DNA from: Hymenobacter negativus
GTDB lineage: Bacteria; Bacteroidota; Bacteroidia; Cytophagales; Hymenobacteraceae
NCBI RefSeq assembly: GCF_016056375.1
Contig: NZ_JAEDAE010000003.1
Location: forward strand, 372,001 to 436,000
DNA length: 64,000 nt
Reading direction: 5' to 3'
Each line of letters begins with the position of its first letter. Position 1 is the first letter of the stretch. The position numbers and the translations under genes are program-made. The notes beneath the pieces were generated by a model. That model worked only from the letters and a program-made list of their open reading frames with translations. It was not told the DNA's origin and made no database searches. This document shows, one piece after another, positions 1-7,455 of the stretch.

Positions 1-711
1 CTCACGGGCATTGTGCAGCGCTACAATGCCTGCCGGACCCCGGCAAGCGCACCTGCTCCCATGCGTTCGATGGCCCGCTCCGGCGAGCGGGTGCGGCTGG
101 GAGTAGTGGCCGGGGTAGAAACAAGCCGTTTGACGGTGACCGGGGCGAGCTTTCTGGAGAAGGGAAATTTTGTGAGCACCCGGCCCGTCGTCGGGCTCGG
201 CCTGACTGTTCCATTCGCCTCAATTAGCGAGAAGCTGAGCTTGCGGGCAGAAATGTTGGTTGAGAACCAACGCTACAGCGATGCATTTATCGGGGGAATC
301 AACTATGGCCCCAGCACCTACGAGCAGGTCCGGCTTAACCTGACGTATCTGCGGGTGCCGCTGCTGCTGCGCTACACCTATCCTACGGGCAAAGTGCGGC
401 CCTTTGCGCAGGCCGGCGTGAGCTATGCCCAACGCCTTCACTTCGATACGGCAGTGCAGCTGGGCCGCACCAACAGCGCCGGTACCGTCGAATACGACAC
501 TGCTAAACCATTGGAGGACGCGGCCGGCAGCCTGATGAGCTACGAAATGGGACTGGCGGGCAGTCTGGGGGCACTTCTGCCAGCCATCGCCGGCCGGAGC
601 CTCGCCTTGGAGCTGCGGGCTGAAAGCAGCTCTGGCCTCATAAATGCGTCGGGCATAAAAAGCTCGCAGCAGCGTTATTTTGCACTGCTGAGCTATGATT
701 TGACCAAATAA
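1..711 (+). CDS. Outer-membrane beta-barrel protein, C-terminal part (5' truncated by window edge)
   Basis: The frame is open from base 1, so the start lies outside the window. The visible 236 residues carry the barrel half of a porin-like outer-membrane protein: alternating hydrophobic/polar strands, segments such as RVPLLLRYTYP and VRPFAQAGVSY, and a C-terminal strand ending in YDLTK. It is a tandem paralogue of the next gene: the opening residues LTGIVQRYNAC line up with the sequence just before the barrel of that protein, and RVPL-LRYT-P-G-VRP-AQ-G is shared. Family assignment (OMP_b-brl type) is from strand pattern and the paralogue only. Role unknown; probably an integral outer-membrane protein. 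Confidence 0.7.
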   Translation, partial: LTGIVQRYNACRTPASAPAPMRSMARSGERVRLGVVAGVETSRLTVTGASFLEKGNFVSTRPVVGLGLTVPFASISEKLSLRAEMLVENQRYSDAFIGGINYGPSTYEQVRLNLTYLRVPLLLRYTYPTGKVRPFAQAGVSYAQRLHFDTAVQLGRTNSAGTVEYDTAKPLEDAAGSLMSYEMGLAGSLGALLPAIAGRSLALELRAESSSGLINASGIKSSQQRYFALLSYDLTK

Positions 712-925
712 TCGGGGGCGTTTCATACCCGTTTTCAGCCCGCGGCTTGTTGCCATTTCGGCTTAGTCTCACTACTTGCCGCTTCCTGTTTTGCACAGTG
801 AAGGAACGCAGACCGGCCGCCCCGGCCTCCGTCTGATAAATTCTGGTTTCACGATAGTTCCCGCACGCGCACCTGCGCCAGGCCGAATCAGGCCATTGCA
901 TAGGTGTTATGGTTGGTAACGGGCG

Positions 926-933
926 TAGCTTTG
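926..933 (+). promoter_or_regulatory. Candidate -7 promoter element (TAGCTTTG)
   Basis: Exact match to the Bacteroidota -7 consensus TAnnTTTG, 52 bases before the next start codon. No well-spaced -33 TTTG is visible. The rest of the gap 712-985 has only a weak hairpin (CAGAC 809-813 with GTCTG 831-835, GGCC arms inside, no T-run), a poor terminator for the preceding gene. Confidence 0.45.
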
Positions 934-985
934 ACCCTGGTTTCCATTCCGGATATTTTTTCTACCCCCTTTTAACCTCGGGTTT

Positions 986-2254
986 ATGTTCAAGCAGTAC
1001 ATCACACTGTTCTCTTTTTTATTGTTGTCAGTGGTAGCGGCGCATCCTGCGCAGGCCCAGAGAAACTTTCGCCCCGGCTACATCGTGCGGCCCGCCGGCG
1101 ATAGCCTGCGAGGTGAAATTGATGTTCGGGGCCAGCAGCGAATGGGCCTGCTCTGCGTGTTCCGGGCCAATGCTGGCGCTGCGACTACCCAATACACCCC
1201 CACCGAATTGAAAGCCTATGGGCTGCAAAGCGGAGCCCGCTACGAAGCCTGCCAACTGCCGGGTGGCCTCACCACGGCTCCTGGCGGGGCTGCGCTGTCG
1301 TCCTCGCCCACCACGTTGTTCATGCAGCAACTGGTGCAGGGCAAAGCCAAGCTCTATTCCTATGTTGACGAAGGGGGAAATAGCCGCTACTTCTTCCGAA
1401 CCACCGACGGGCCGGTAGCCGAGGTGGTCCAAATCATCCAAAACGTGACCGTGAACGATGTGCTGGTGCAGCAAAAAAGCTACCCGTTTCGCCAAGTGCT
1501 GAGCAAGGCTTTCATCGATTGCCCGGTGGTGCAACCCATGCTGATTAAAGCCGAGTTAAAAGAATCGCAGCTTGTCGCCATCTTCAACCGCTACAATTCC
1601 TGTGCTCCTGGCCAGACCTCGACGGTGGCCACGGCCCGGCAAACTAAAGTTCACTTCGGTCTGGTGGCGGGTGTGCAAAGCGGTACTACCACGCTCGATG
1701 ATGAGGGCAAAGTAGATTTGAAATCGGGCACACGGCCAGTTTTCGGGGCCGCCCTGCTTCTCAATCCGGCCAGCTTCAACGAGCGGCTGGCCCTGCGCAT
1801 CGAACTGCTCTACCAGAAACAGCTTTACGAAGGCCAGTACCAGCGCAATAATGGCGTGGTAACCAACCTTAGTAGCAGCCGCAATGCGCAAATCGCGCTG
1901 CAAACGGTGCGTGTCCCCCTGATGCTCCGCTACACCCTGCCCAACGGCCTGGTGCGCCCCTATGCGCAGGTAGGCGCTGAAGTTTCAACGCTGCTCGATT
2001 CGCATCAAGCCCTCATTGTAGAAACGAACCAGAAGCTGGGCGGCGTGGGCACCACCACGACTTCCCGCGAAATAGAAACGCGGAATTTTGGCTTCGGGGC
2101 CACGGGTGCCTTGGGGGTGCTTATACCGGCCGGACCGGGTTCGCTTCAACTTGAAGCCCGTTACAATCAGCTCGATAGTAGTTCGCGGGCTGCTAACCAG
2201 TTGAGCGGTGCCCAGACAATTTCTTTCCTGCTCGGTTACAATCTAGGCCGCTAG
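986..2254 (+). CDS. Outer-membrane beta-barrel protein with N-terminal extracytoplasmic domain
   Basis: 422 residues. Residues 1-25 are a signal peptide (hydrophobic core FSFLLLSVVAAHPAQA, then AQA-Q cleavage). Residues about 26-215 form a soluble domain opening with RNFRPGYIVRPAGDSLRGEI, a start common in Bacteroidota envelope proteins. Residues about 220-422 are a beta-barrel (FGLVAGVQSG, RVPLMLRYTLP, VRPYAQVGAEV, ending LLGYNLGR). It follows a paralogue of the same orientation, so the pair looks like a tandem duplication. The ATG at 986 is well placed before the signal peptide. I do not recognise a specific function; an outer-membrane location is likely. Confidence 0.75.
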   Translation: MFKQYITLFSFLLLSVVAAHPAQAQRNFRPGYIVRPAGDSLRGEIDVRGQQRMGLLCVFRANAGAATTQYTPTELKAYGLQSGARYEACQLPGGLTTAPGGAALSSSPTTLFMQQLVQGKAKLYSYVDEGGNSRYFFRTTDGPVAEVVQIIQNVTVNDVLVQQKSYPFRQVLSKAFIDCPVVQPMLIKAELKESQLVAIFNRYNSCAPGQTSTVATARQTKVHFGLVAGVQSGTTTLDDEGKVDLKSGTRPVFGAALLLNPASFNERLALRIELLYQKQLYEGQYQRNNGVVTNLSSSRNAQIALQTVRVPLMLRYTLPNGLVRPYAQVGAEVSTLLDSHQALIVETNQKLGGVGTTTTSREIETRNFGFGATGALGVLIPAGPGSLQLEARYNQLDSSSRAANQLSGAQTISFLLGYNLGR

Positions 2255-2313
2255 TTCACCGCCCCAGCGGGTTCTTGCCCGAGGGGTAAAAGCCTGCATT
2301 CATCTGAGTAAAG

Positions 2314-2321
2314 TATTTTTG
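2314..2321 (+). promoter_or_regulatory. Candidate -7 promoter element (TATTTTTG) for the split 5'-nucleotidase pair
   Basis: Exact TAnnTTTG match in the 2255-2430 gap, about 110 bases before the first gene of the pair. No clear -33 element. Confidence 0.4.
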
Positions 2322-2430
2322 CAATCCGTGGGCAGTACCCTGCAAACACGGGCGGCTACTCGGTTTTCGCACACCTGACCGCTGGCTTACACTTCCACTA
2401 TTCATGGGCTTTCCCCTCACTAATTTGTCA

Positions 2431-3195
2431 ATGCAACCTGCTCTGCGCCGGGCCACCACCTGGCTGGCGGCCGCCCTGCTGACCACCAGCGCCTGCCAGC
2501 GCGCCGCCTATGCGCCCACAGCGCACTTCGCACCCACCACGAGCCAGGTCGTGGGCAAAACCCAGGCCGAGGACCCTGCCGTAGCCGCCCTCATCGCGCC
2601 CTACCACGACAAAGTGACGGCTCAGATGACCGAGGTGCTGGGCACCGCCCCGCAACCCCTCACCAAAGCGCCCGGCGAAAACCCGCTCTCCAACTTCGTG
2701 GCCGACCTGCAGCGCGCGCGCGCCAGCCAGGAACTGAAAGCCCCCATGGACCTGGGCGTGATGACCAACGGCGGCCTACGTGCTGGCTTCGCGGCTGGCC
2801 CCGTCACACTGGGCTCAGTGTTCGAATTGATGCCATTTGAAAACGAACTGGTGGTGCTCGACGCCCCCGGCCCGGTGGTGCAGCAGCTGTTCGACTATGC
2901 GGCTCACATCAAAATGGCGGTATCCGGCGCTACTTATAGCGTTACCTTCGACGGCATGCCTAAGGACATTCGCATCGGCGGCAAGCCCTTCGATGTGAAC
3001 GAAAATCGTACCTACACCATTGCCATTTCCGACTACCTGGCCACTGGCGGCGATAACCTCTCGTTCTTCAAAACGCTTACGCCGCGCCATACCAACGTGC
3101 TGCTCCGCACCGCCATCGCCGACCACATCCGCGCCCTCACCAAAGCCGGCCAGCCCATCACGGCCCGCGTCGAAGGCCGGGTGAAAGCCAACTAA
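2431..3195 (+). CDS. 5'-nucleotidase C-terminal domain lipoprotein
   Basis: 254 residues from the ATG at 2431 (an in-frame ATG at 2404 adds nine residues that spoil the signal peptide). The start MQPALRRATTWLAAALL followed by TTSAC is a lipoprotein signal with Cys at about residue 22. The body matches the C-terminal (substrate-specificity) domain of 5'-nucleotidases/UshA-like enzymes: ENPLSNFVADL, MTNGGLRAGF (the N-G-G-x-R signature), VFELMPFENELVV, the Y-x-IAISDYLATGGD loop and a C-terminal RVEGRVK. The catalytic metallophosphatase half is absent and is encoded by the next gene 27 bases downstream. The two products probably act together on nucleotides or related phosphate esters in the periplasm or at the outer membrane (inference). 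Confidence 0.85.
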   Translation: MQPALRRATTWLAAALLTTSACQRAAYAPTAHFAPTTSQVVGKTQAEDPAVAALIAPYHDKVTAQMTEVLGTAPQPLTKAPGENPLSNFVADLQRARASQELKAPMDLGVMTNGGLRAGFAAGPVTLGSVFELMPFENELVVLDAPGPVVQQLFDYAAHIKMAVSGATYSVTFDGMPKDIRIGGKPFDVNENRTYTIAISDYLATGGDNLSFFKTLTPRHTNVLLRTAIADHIRALTKAGQPITARVEGRVKAN

Positions 3196-3222
3196 TTGCC
3201 AGCCGCTAACTGTCGAATTATC

Positions 3223-4164
3223 ATGCAACGCCGCGAATTCCTCCGCAACTCCCTACTCGGCACCGCCGGCCTCACCGTGCTGGGCGGCCTGGCCAATTCG
3301 GCTGAAGCTGCCGCTACTGCCAAGGGGCCGCTCAAGCTCACTATCCTGCACACCAATGACATGCACTCGCGCATAGAGCCCTTTCCTGACAATGGCGGGC
3401 AGTGGGCCGGGCTGGGCGGCATGGCGCGCCGCGCCGCGCTCATTAAGGATATCCGTGCGAAAGAGCCCAATGTGCTGCTGCTCGATTCCGGCGACATTTT
3501 CCAGGGCACGCCCTACTTCAATTTCTTCGGCGGTGAGCTGGAATACAAGCTCATGAGCCAGATGGGCTACGACGCCAGCACCCTCGGCAACCACGACTTC
3601 GACAACGGCCTTGATGGCCTCCAGCGCCAGCTGCCCCACGCTACCTTCCCCTTCCTCATTGCCAATTACGATTTCTCGAAAACCCCGCTGGCCGGCCGCT
3701 TCGCGCCCTATAAGGTGTTCGACAAACAGGGCATTCGCGTGGGCGTATTTGGCATTGGCATTGAGCTGAGCGGCCTGGTAGCCGACAAAAACTTCGGCCA
3801 AACCGTCTACCTCGACCCCGTGGCCAAGGCCAAGGAAATGGTGGCCCAGCTGCGCGGACCCGAGAAATGCGACCTGATTATCTGCCTTTCGCACCTCGGC
3901 TACAAGTACGCCGAGGCCAAGCTCGACGACCGCAAGCTGGCCGCCCAGGTTTCCGGCATCGACCTCATCCTAGGCGGGCACACCCACACGTTCATGGACG
4001 CCCCGGAACCCATCACTAGTCCCGACGGCCACGCCACGCTCATCAACCAGGTGGGCTGGTCGGGCATCAACCTGGGCCGGTTGGATTATGAGTTTTCAAC
4101 AAAAAATAAGCGCGCCGGGCTGGCTAGCGCTGCCGTGGTGCCGGTGCGCGAAATAATTGGCTAA
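3223..4164 (+). CDS. Metallophosphatase, 5'-nucleotidase N-terminal domain, Tat-exported
   Basis: 313 residues from the ATG at 3223; a TTG at 3196 in frame is less likely because it precedes the export signal. The start MQRREFLRNSLLGTAGLTVL is a twin-arginine signal. The calcineurin-like metallophosphatase motifs are all present: ILHTNDMHSR (metal-binding D-x-H), LLLDSGDIFQG (GD), LGNHDFDNG (GNHD), CLSHLGY and ILGGHTHTF (GH-x-H). There is no C-terminal nucleotidase domain; that is supplied by the gene immediately upstream. The full bifunctional enzymes of this family are about 550 residues, matching the sum of the two genes. Likely secreted nucleotide or sugar-phosphate hydrolase. Confidence 0.88.
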   Translation: MQRREFLRNSLLGTAGLTVLGGLANSAEAAATAKGPLKLTILHTNDMHSRIEPFPDNGGQWAGLGGMARRAALIKDIRAKEPNVLLLDSGDIFQGTPYFNFFGGELEYKLMSQMGYDASTLGNHDFDNGLDGLQRQLPHATFPFLIANYDFSKTPLAGRFAPYKVFDKQGIRVGVFGIGIELSGLVADKNFGQTVYLDPVAKAKEMVAQLRGPEKCDLIICLSHLGYKYAEAKLDDRKLAAQVSGIDLILGGHTHTFMDAPEPITSPDGHATLINQVGWSGINLGRLDYEFSTKNKRAGLASAAVVPVREIIG

Positions 4165-4198
4165 GACGCACCGGTTACCGGTCGTTTCTTCGTTAAAG

Positions 4199-4229
4199 GG
4201 CCCGTTGGACTTTTCCCGACGGGCCTTTT
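4199..4229 (+). terminator. Intrinsic terminator after the metallophosphatase gene
   Basis: Stem GGCCCGT 4199-4205 with ACGGGCC 4219-4225, extended by A/T pairs, followed by TTTT. It closes the split 5'-nucleotidase operon. Confidence 0.7.
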
Positions 4230-4451
4230 GCGTGGACGACGGTTCCGAAGATTAGCCTGGGTAGTAGCCTGCTAGGTCCAAAAACCCGCGCTGGCGTTGT
4301 GCTTACGGCTCAGGTTGAATAGTGCAGCATCCTGATTCAAGGGTGGGCAGCGGGCCGTTGGTCCGCGAAAAAGTGACGTTAGCCGAAAGCTGTACTGTGC
4401 TGCTAGAAGTAGCGAAAAAGCAAGAAGCCAAGGGCTTTTTTTCTCGCAAAG

Positions 4452-4460
4452 TTTTCCACA
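4452..4460 (+). promoter_or_regulatory. Single DnaA-box-like 9-mer upstream of dnaA
   Basis: TTTTCCACA differs by one base from the consensus TTATCCACA and lies 99 bases before the dnaA start, where an autoregulatory box is common. It is the only such box I can find in the 4165-4558 gap, which otherwise holds the terminator at 4199 and no recognisable gene. Confidence 0.4.
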
Positions 4461-4558
4461 ATTTTGTCGCCCCCTAAGAAGCGACGCCCCCTTTGGGCGA
4501 ACAATTTCGGTACTCTTTTTGCCTCCGGCTTACAGCCGTTTTCCTTTCAAACGTTCAA

Positions 4559-6133
4559 ATGCTCAAGGATTTTCGCACGGTTTGGGCTGGCTGCTTGCGC
4601 AGTATCTCGGCGGAAATCGGGGAGCAGAGCTTTCGGACCTGGTTCCAGCCCATTGTGCCGGTCGAGCTGAAGGGCAACGTGCTTACCATTCAGGTGCCGA
4701 GCGCCTATTTCTACGACTGGCTGGAGGAGCATTACGTGGACGAGCTGCGCCGCGCCCTCTACCAACAGCTGGGCTCCGAAGGCCGCCTCGAATACAGCGT
4801 GGTGGTAGACCAGGGCAACGACCAGACGCCGCCCCGCGCCCTGCACCTGCCGCCCACCCGCAAGCAAGCCGCCCCGGACCCGCGCGACGCGCCCCAGCCC
4901 ATGCCCGGTACGTCTGTCGGCAACCCGCTGGCCGCCAATCCGCTGGCTGGCAGCGCCCGCGCCGCCTCGGCCCGCTACGTCAATTCGGCAGCCGTGCGCA
5001 CCACGCCGCGCGGCAACAATTTCGCCAACGCCGCCGGGGCCGATACGCTGGCCCCGCCCCGCAACCCCTTCGACCAGGCCCGGCCGATGGACGGCAACTT
5101 GGTCCCGTCGCAGCTCAACGGCTCGTACACCTTCGACAACTATATCGAGGGCGACTGCAACCGGTTGGCCCGCTCGGCCGGCCTCGCGGTGGCCAACAAG
5201 CCCGGCACCACCAGCTTCAACCCGCTGATGGTGTACGGCGGCGTGGGCCTGGGCAAAACCCACCTCGTGCAAGCCATCGGCAACCACATCAAGGCCACCG
5301 CACCCGAGCGGTTCGTGCTGTATGTGTCGGCCGAGAAGTTCACCAACCAGTTCATCGACAGCGTGCAGCGCGCGCAGGTGCAGGACTTTGCAAATTTCTA
5401 TTTGCAGGTCGATGCCCTGATTCTGGACGACGTGCAGTTTCTGGCCAACAAGGGCAAGACGCAGGAGATGTTCTTTCATATTTTCAACCACTTGCACCAG
5501 TCGGGCAAGCAGATTGTGATGACCTCCGACCGGCCCCCCAAGGACCTGCTGGGCCTGGAAGACCGGTTGCTGAACCGCTTCAAGTGGGGCCTGACGGCCG
5601 ACGTGCAAAGCCCGGATTTCGAGACGCGCGTGGCCATCATTCGCAACAAGATGGAGCAGGACGGCATTGATATTCCGCCAGACCATGTGGTTGATTACCT
5701 GGCTAATTCGGTGCACACCAATGTGCGCGAGCTGGAAGGCGTAATTGCCTCGCTGGTGGCGCAGAGCAGCCTGAGCCGCCGCGACATCGACCTGGAGATG
5801 GTGAAGCAGGCCCTGCGCCACATCATCGAGGAAGTGGAGGCCGAGGTGAACCTCGACTTCATTCAGAAAACGGTGGCCGCGTATTTCAACATCTCGGTTG
5901 ATTTGCTGAAGGACAAAACCCGCAAAAAAGAAGTGGTTACGGCCCGACAGGTAGCCATGTATTTTGCCAAGCACCACACAGCCCACACACTGAAAACCAT
6001 TGGGTTTCACTTTGGTGGGCGCGACCATACCACCGTGATGCACTCAGTGCAAACGGTGTCGGATTTGGTGGACTCGGATAAGAAATTCCGCGACCAGGTG
6101 GAGGAGCTGCGGAAGAAATTTGCCAAGAAATAA
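4559..6133 (+). CDS. dnaA: Chromosomal replication initiator protein DnaA
   Basis: 524 residues. Initiates chromosome replication by binding DnaA boxes as an ATP-bound oligomer. Domain I is residues 1-80 (WFQPIVP), domain II a long Ala/Pro/Asn-rich linker of about 100 residues, domain III the AAA+ core with Walker A GGVGLGKTH at 227-235 and Walker B LILDDVQF near 288-294, and domain IV the DNA-binding end with GGRDHTTVMHS. The start at 4559 (MLKDFRTVW) matches the usual beginning of Bacteroidota DnaA; the upstream TTG at 4493 would add 22 atypical residues. It stands alone, without dnaN or recF next to it. Confidence 0.97.
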   Translation: MLKDFRTVWAGCLRSISAEIGEQSFRTWFQPIVPVELKGNVLTIQVPSAYFYDWLEEHYVDELRRALYQQLGSEGRLEYSVVVDQGNDQTPPRALHLPPTRKQAAPDPRDAPQPMPGTSVGNPLAANPLAGSARAASARYVNSAAVRTTPRGNNFANAAGADTLAPPRNPFDQARPMDGNLVPSQLNGSYTFDNYIEGDCNRLARSAGLAVANKPGTTSFNPLMVYGGVGLGKTHLVQAIGNHIKATAPERFVLYVSAEKFTNQFIDSVQRAQVQDFANFYLQVDALILDDVQFLANKGKTQEMFFHIFNHLHQSGKQIVMTSDRPPKDLLGLEDRLLNRFKWGLTADVQSPDFETRVAIIRNKMEQDGIDIPPDHVVDYLANSVHTNVRELEGVIASLVAQSSLSRRDIDLEMVKQALRHIIEEVEAEVNLDFIQKTVAAYFNISVDLLKDKTRKKEVVTARQVAMYFAKHHTAHTLKTIGFHFGGRDHTTVMHSVQTVSDLVDSDKKFRDQVEELRKKFAKK

Positions 6134-6143
6134 GGCTTGTGAC

Positions 6144-6214
6144 TTTTCTCAGAAGCAAAAAAGAGGCTCCAGACACACATTGCGTCTGGAGCCTCTTTTT
6201 TGCTTCTGAGAAAA
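6144..6214. repeat. Perfect 31-bp inverted repeat between convergent genes (bidirectional terminator)
   Basis: Arms 6144-6174 and 6184-6214 are exact reverse complements, with a 9-base spacer. Each arm contains AAAAAAGAGGC or its complement, so either strand gives a GC-rich inner stem followed by a U-rich stretch. It lies between the dnaA stop and the stop of the leftward membrane protein, and most likely ends both transcripts. Confidence 0.85.
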
Positions 6215-6218
6215 TGAC

Positions 6219-6713
6219 TTAAGCGGCTGCCGTCGGGCTCACTTCCTGCAGGGGCAGGCTGTGCTTGGCGGCGAAGGCGCGCAACTGCTCGCGGAAGTTC
6301 ATTTTGCGGCGCTTGCCTTTCACTTCGCGCAGGTTGAGGGCGTAGATTTCGCCGTCTTTCTGGCGCACGCGCAGCACGGCGGGCTTTAGCTCTAGGGCGG
6401 CAATGTTTTCGGCGGCGAATACCTGCTTGGGGCGGAACAGGCCGTTTTTATGCACAATGTAGCCGGGAGTGAATTCGAGGTAGCTCTGGGTGCCGAAGAT
6501 GGGAGCATTATTCACCAGCACATAGCCCAGGTACACCAGCGTGAATACCAGGAACACCCAGTGCAGGAAGTGGTAGTCCGTCGCACCGCTGTCGCTGATG
6601 ATGCCGAACAGCACGTAGGCCAGCCAGAACAGACCAATGGCAATTTGGCCCCAGAACGGGACGCGGGAGTTGTTGGCGGGGCGGAGGCGGATGCGAGTGG
6701 TACCAGTGGGCAT
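6219..6713 (-). CDS. Small membrane protein with two TM segments
   Basis: 164 residues from the ATG at 6713 (MPTGTTRIRL); an in-frame start at 6761 lies upstream of a TAnnTTTG box and is less likely. Two hydrophobic helices lie at about residues 20-40 (IAIGLFWLAYVLFGII) and 50-70 (HWVFLVFTLVYLGYVL). They are followed by a soluble domain of about 90 residues (YLEFTPGYIVHKNGLF ... VRQKDGEIYALNLREVKG) that resembles a bacterial PH-like beta fold, then a basic helix. No function is recognised. Confidence 0.65.
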   Translation of the reverse strand: MPTGTTRIRLRPANNSRVPFWGQIAIGLFWLAYVLFGIISDSGATDYHFLHWVFLVFTLVYLGYVLVNNAPIFGTQSYLEFTPGYIVHKNGLFRPKQVFAAENIAALELKPAVLRVRQKDGEIYALNLREVKGKRRKMNFREQLRAFAAKHSLPLQEVSPTAAA

Positions 6714-6718
6714 AAGGA

Positions 6719-6726
6719 CAAATTTA
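6719..6726 (-). promoter_or_regulatory. -7 promoter element five bases from a start codon
   Basis: On the minus strand TAAATTTG matches TAnnTTTG exactly and is separated from the ATG at 6713 by only TCCTT. This predicts a leaderless or nearly leaderless mRNA and supports 6713 as the start. Confidence 0.5.
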
Positions 6727-6785
6727 GTTGCTAGTGACGGGTTGTGCCTAGTCAGGCACAAAAAGAACGGTTAGGTAGCAAAACT

Positions 6786-6832
6786 AAATAAGGCCGTCAT
6801 GCTTCGCTGCGCTCTGCATAACGGCCTTTATT
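6786..6832 (-). terminator. Hairpin terminator between the OsmC gene and the membrane protein gene
   Basis: Arms AAATAAGGCCGT-ATGC (6786-6802) and GCAT-ACGGCCTTTATT (6816-6832) pair with one mismatch. It lies 20 bases past the stop of the leftward OsmC gene. Confidence 0.6.
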
Positions 6833-6852
6833 ATCCGGCTAAGCTGTGGACC

Positions 6853-7287
6853 TTAGCCCACGAACTTGGCTTCGAGCGTCATTTTGGGCACGGCACTCAG
6901 CACTTTCGATACCGGGCAGTTTTCCTTGGCGTCTTCGGCGTGCTTCTGGAAGTCGTCGGCATTGATATTGCCCCCCGTGACGTGGCCCTCGGTGCGGAGG
7001 TGGATGTGCTCGATGATGGGGTGGCCGTTGTTGGGGTTCATCGTCACGGTGCTGGTGGTGGTGATGCTTTCTACCTTGTGGCCGTGCTTGGTGAGCACGC
7101 TGGTGAGGTACATGGTGTAGCAGCCGGCGTGCGCCGCGCCGATGAGCTCTTCGGGGTTGGTGCCGGGCTTGCCTTCGAAGCGGCTGCCTACTGAGTAGGG
7201 CGCGTTGAGGAGGCCGCTGTCGGTGGTGAGGGTGCCGCTGCCTTTAATGTCGCCGTTCCAGACGGCTTTGCCTGCGTGGTCTGCCAT
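6853..7287 (-). CDS. OsmC/Ohr-family peroxiredoxin
   Basis: 144 residues, the usual length for OsmC. Members reduce organic hydroperoxides with two conserved cysteines in the cytoplasm. Here the pair is Cys56 (AAHAGCYTMY) and Cys124 (KENCPVSKVL), with the supporting Arg36 in SRFEGKPG and the ELIGAAHAG helix start. The start MADHAGKAVWNGDIKGSGTL is typical of the OsmC branch rather than Ohr. It is single and divergent from the GH3 gene. Substrate range cannot be read from sequence. Confidence 0.9.
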   Translation of the reverse strand: MADHAGKAVWNGDIKGSGTLTTDSGLLNAPYSVGSRFEGKPGTNPEELIGAAHAGCYTMYLTSVLTKHGHKVESITTTSTVTMNPNNGHPIIEHIHLRTEGHVTGGNINADDFQKHAEDAKENCPVSKVLSAVPKMTLEAKFVG

Positions 7288-7415
7288 GATGAGGGGAATT
7301 GGTGGGTTGGTGGATTAATGGATTGGTGCTGGCTGCCGTAGCGGCCCAGCTCAAAACCTTAACGGTAGTCAATAGCGCGGGTTGCCCCGGCTGCCATGGC
7401 TGGACTCAGCCAACG

Positions 7416-7423
7416 TACCTTCG
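7416..7423 (+). promoter_or_regulatory. Candidate -7 element (TACCTTCG) of the GH3 operon
   Basis: One mismatch from TAnnTTTG, 32 bases before the preferred GH3 start at 7456. It lies inside the longer reading of the frame (starts at 7396 or 7435), which argues against the 7396 start. Confidence 0.35.
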
Positions 7424-7455
7424 CCGCCCATCCAATGGCCTTTTACTTCGGATTT

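Noticed and set aside
4165..4558. Replication origin next to dnaA
   Set aside because: Only one DnaA-like box is visible, with no cluster and no clear AT-rich unwinding element. Bacteroidota origins are often away from dnaA.
4547..6043. 498-codon open frame antisense to dnaA
   Set aside because: High-GC shadow frame, rich in His, Val and Gly, without any recognised domain; dnaA on the plus strand is certain.
7396..7455. Longer GH3 start
   Set aside because: Precedes or overlaps the TACCTTCG promoter-like element, and family members commonly begin near MGLKATLS.
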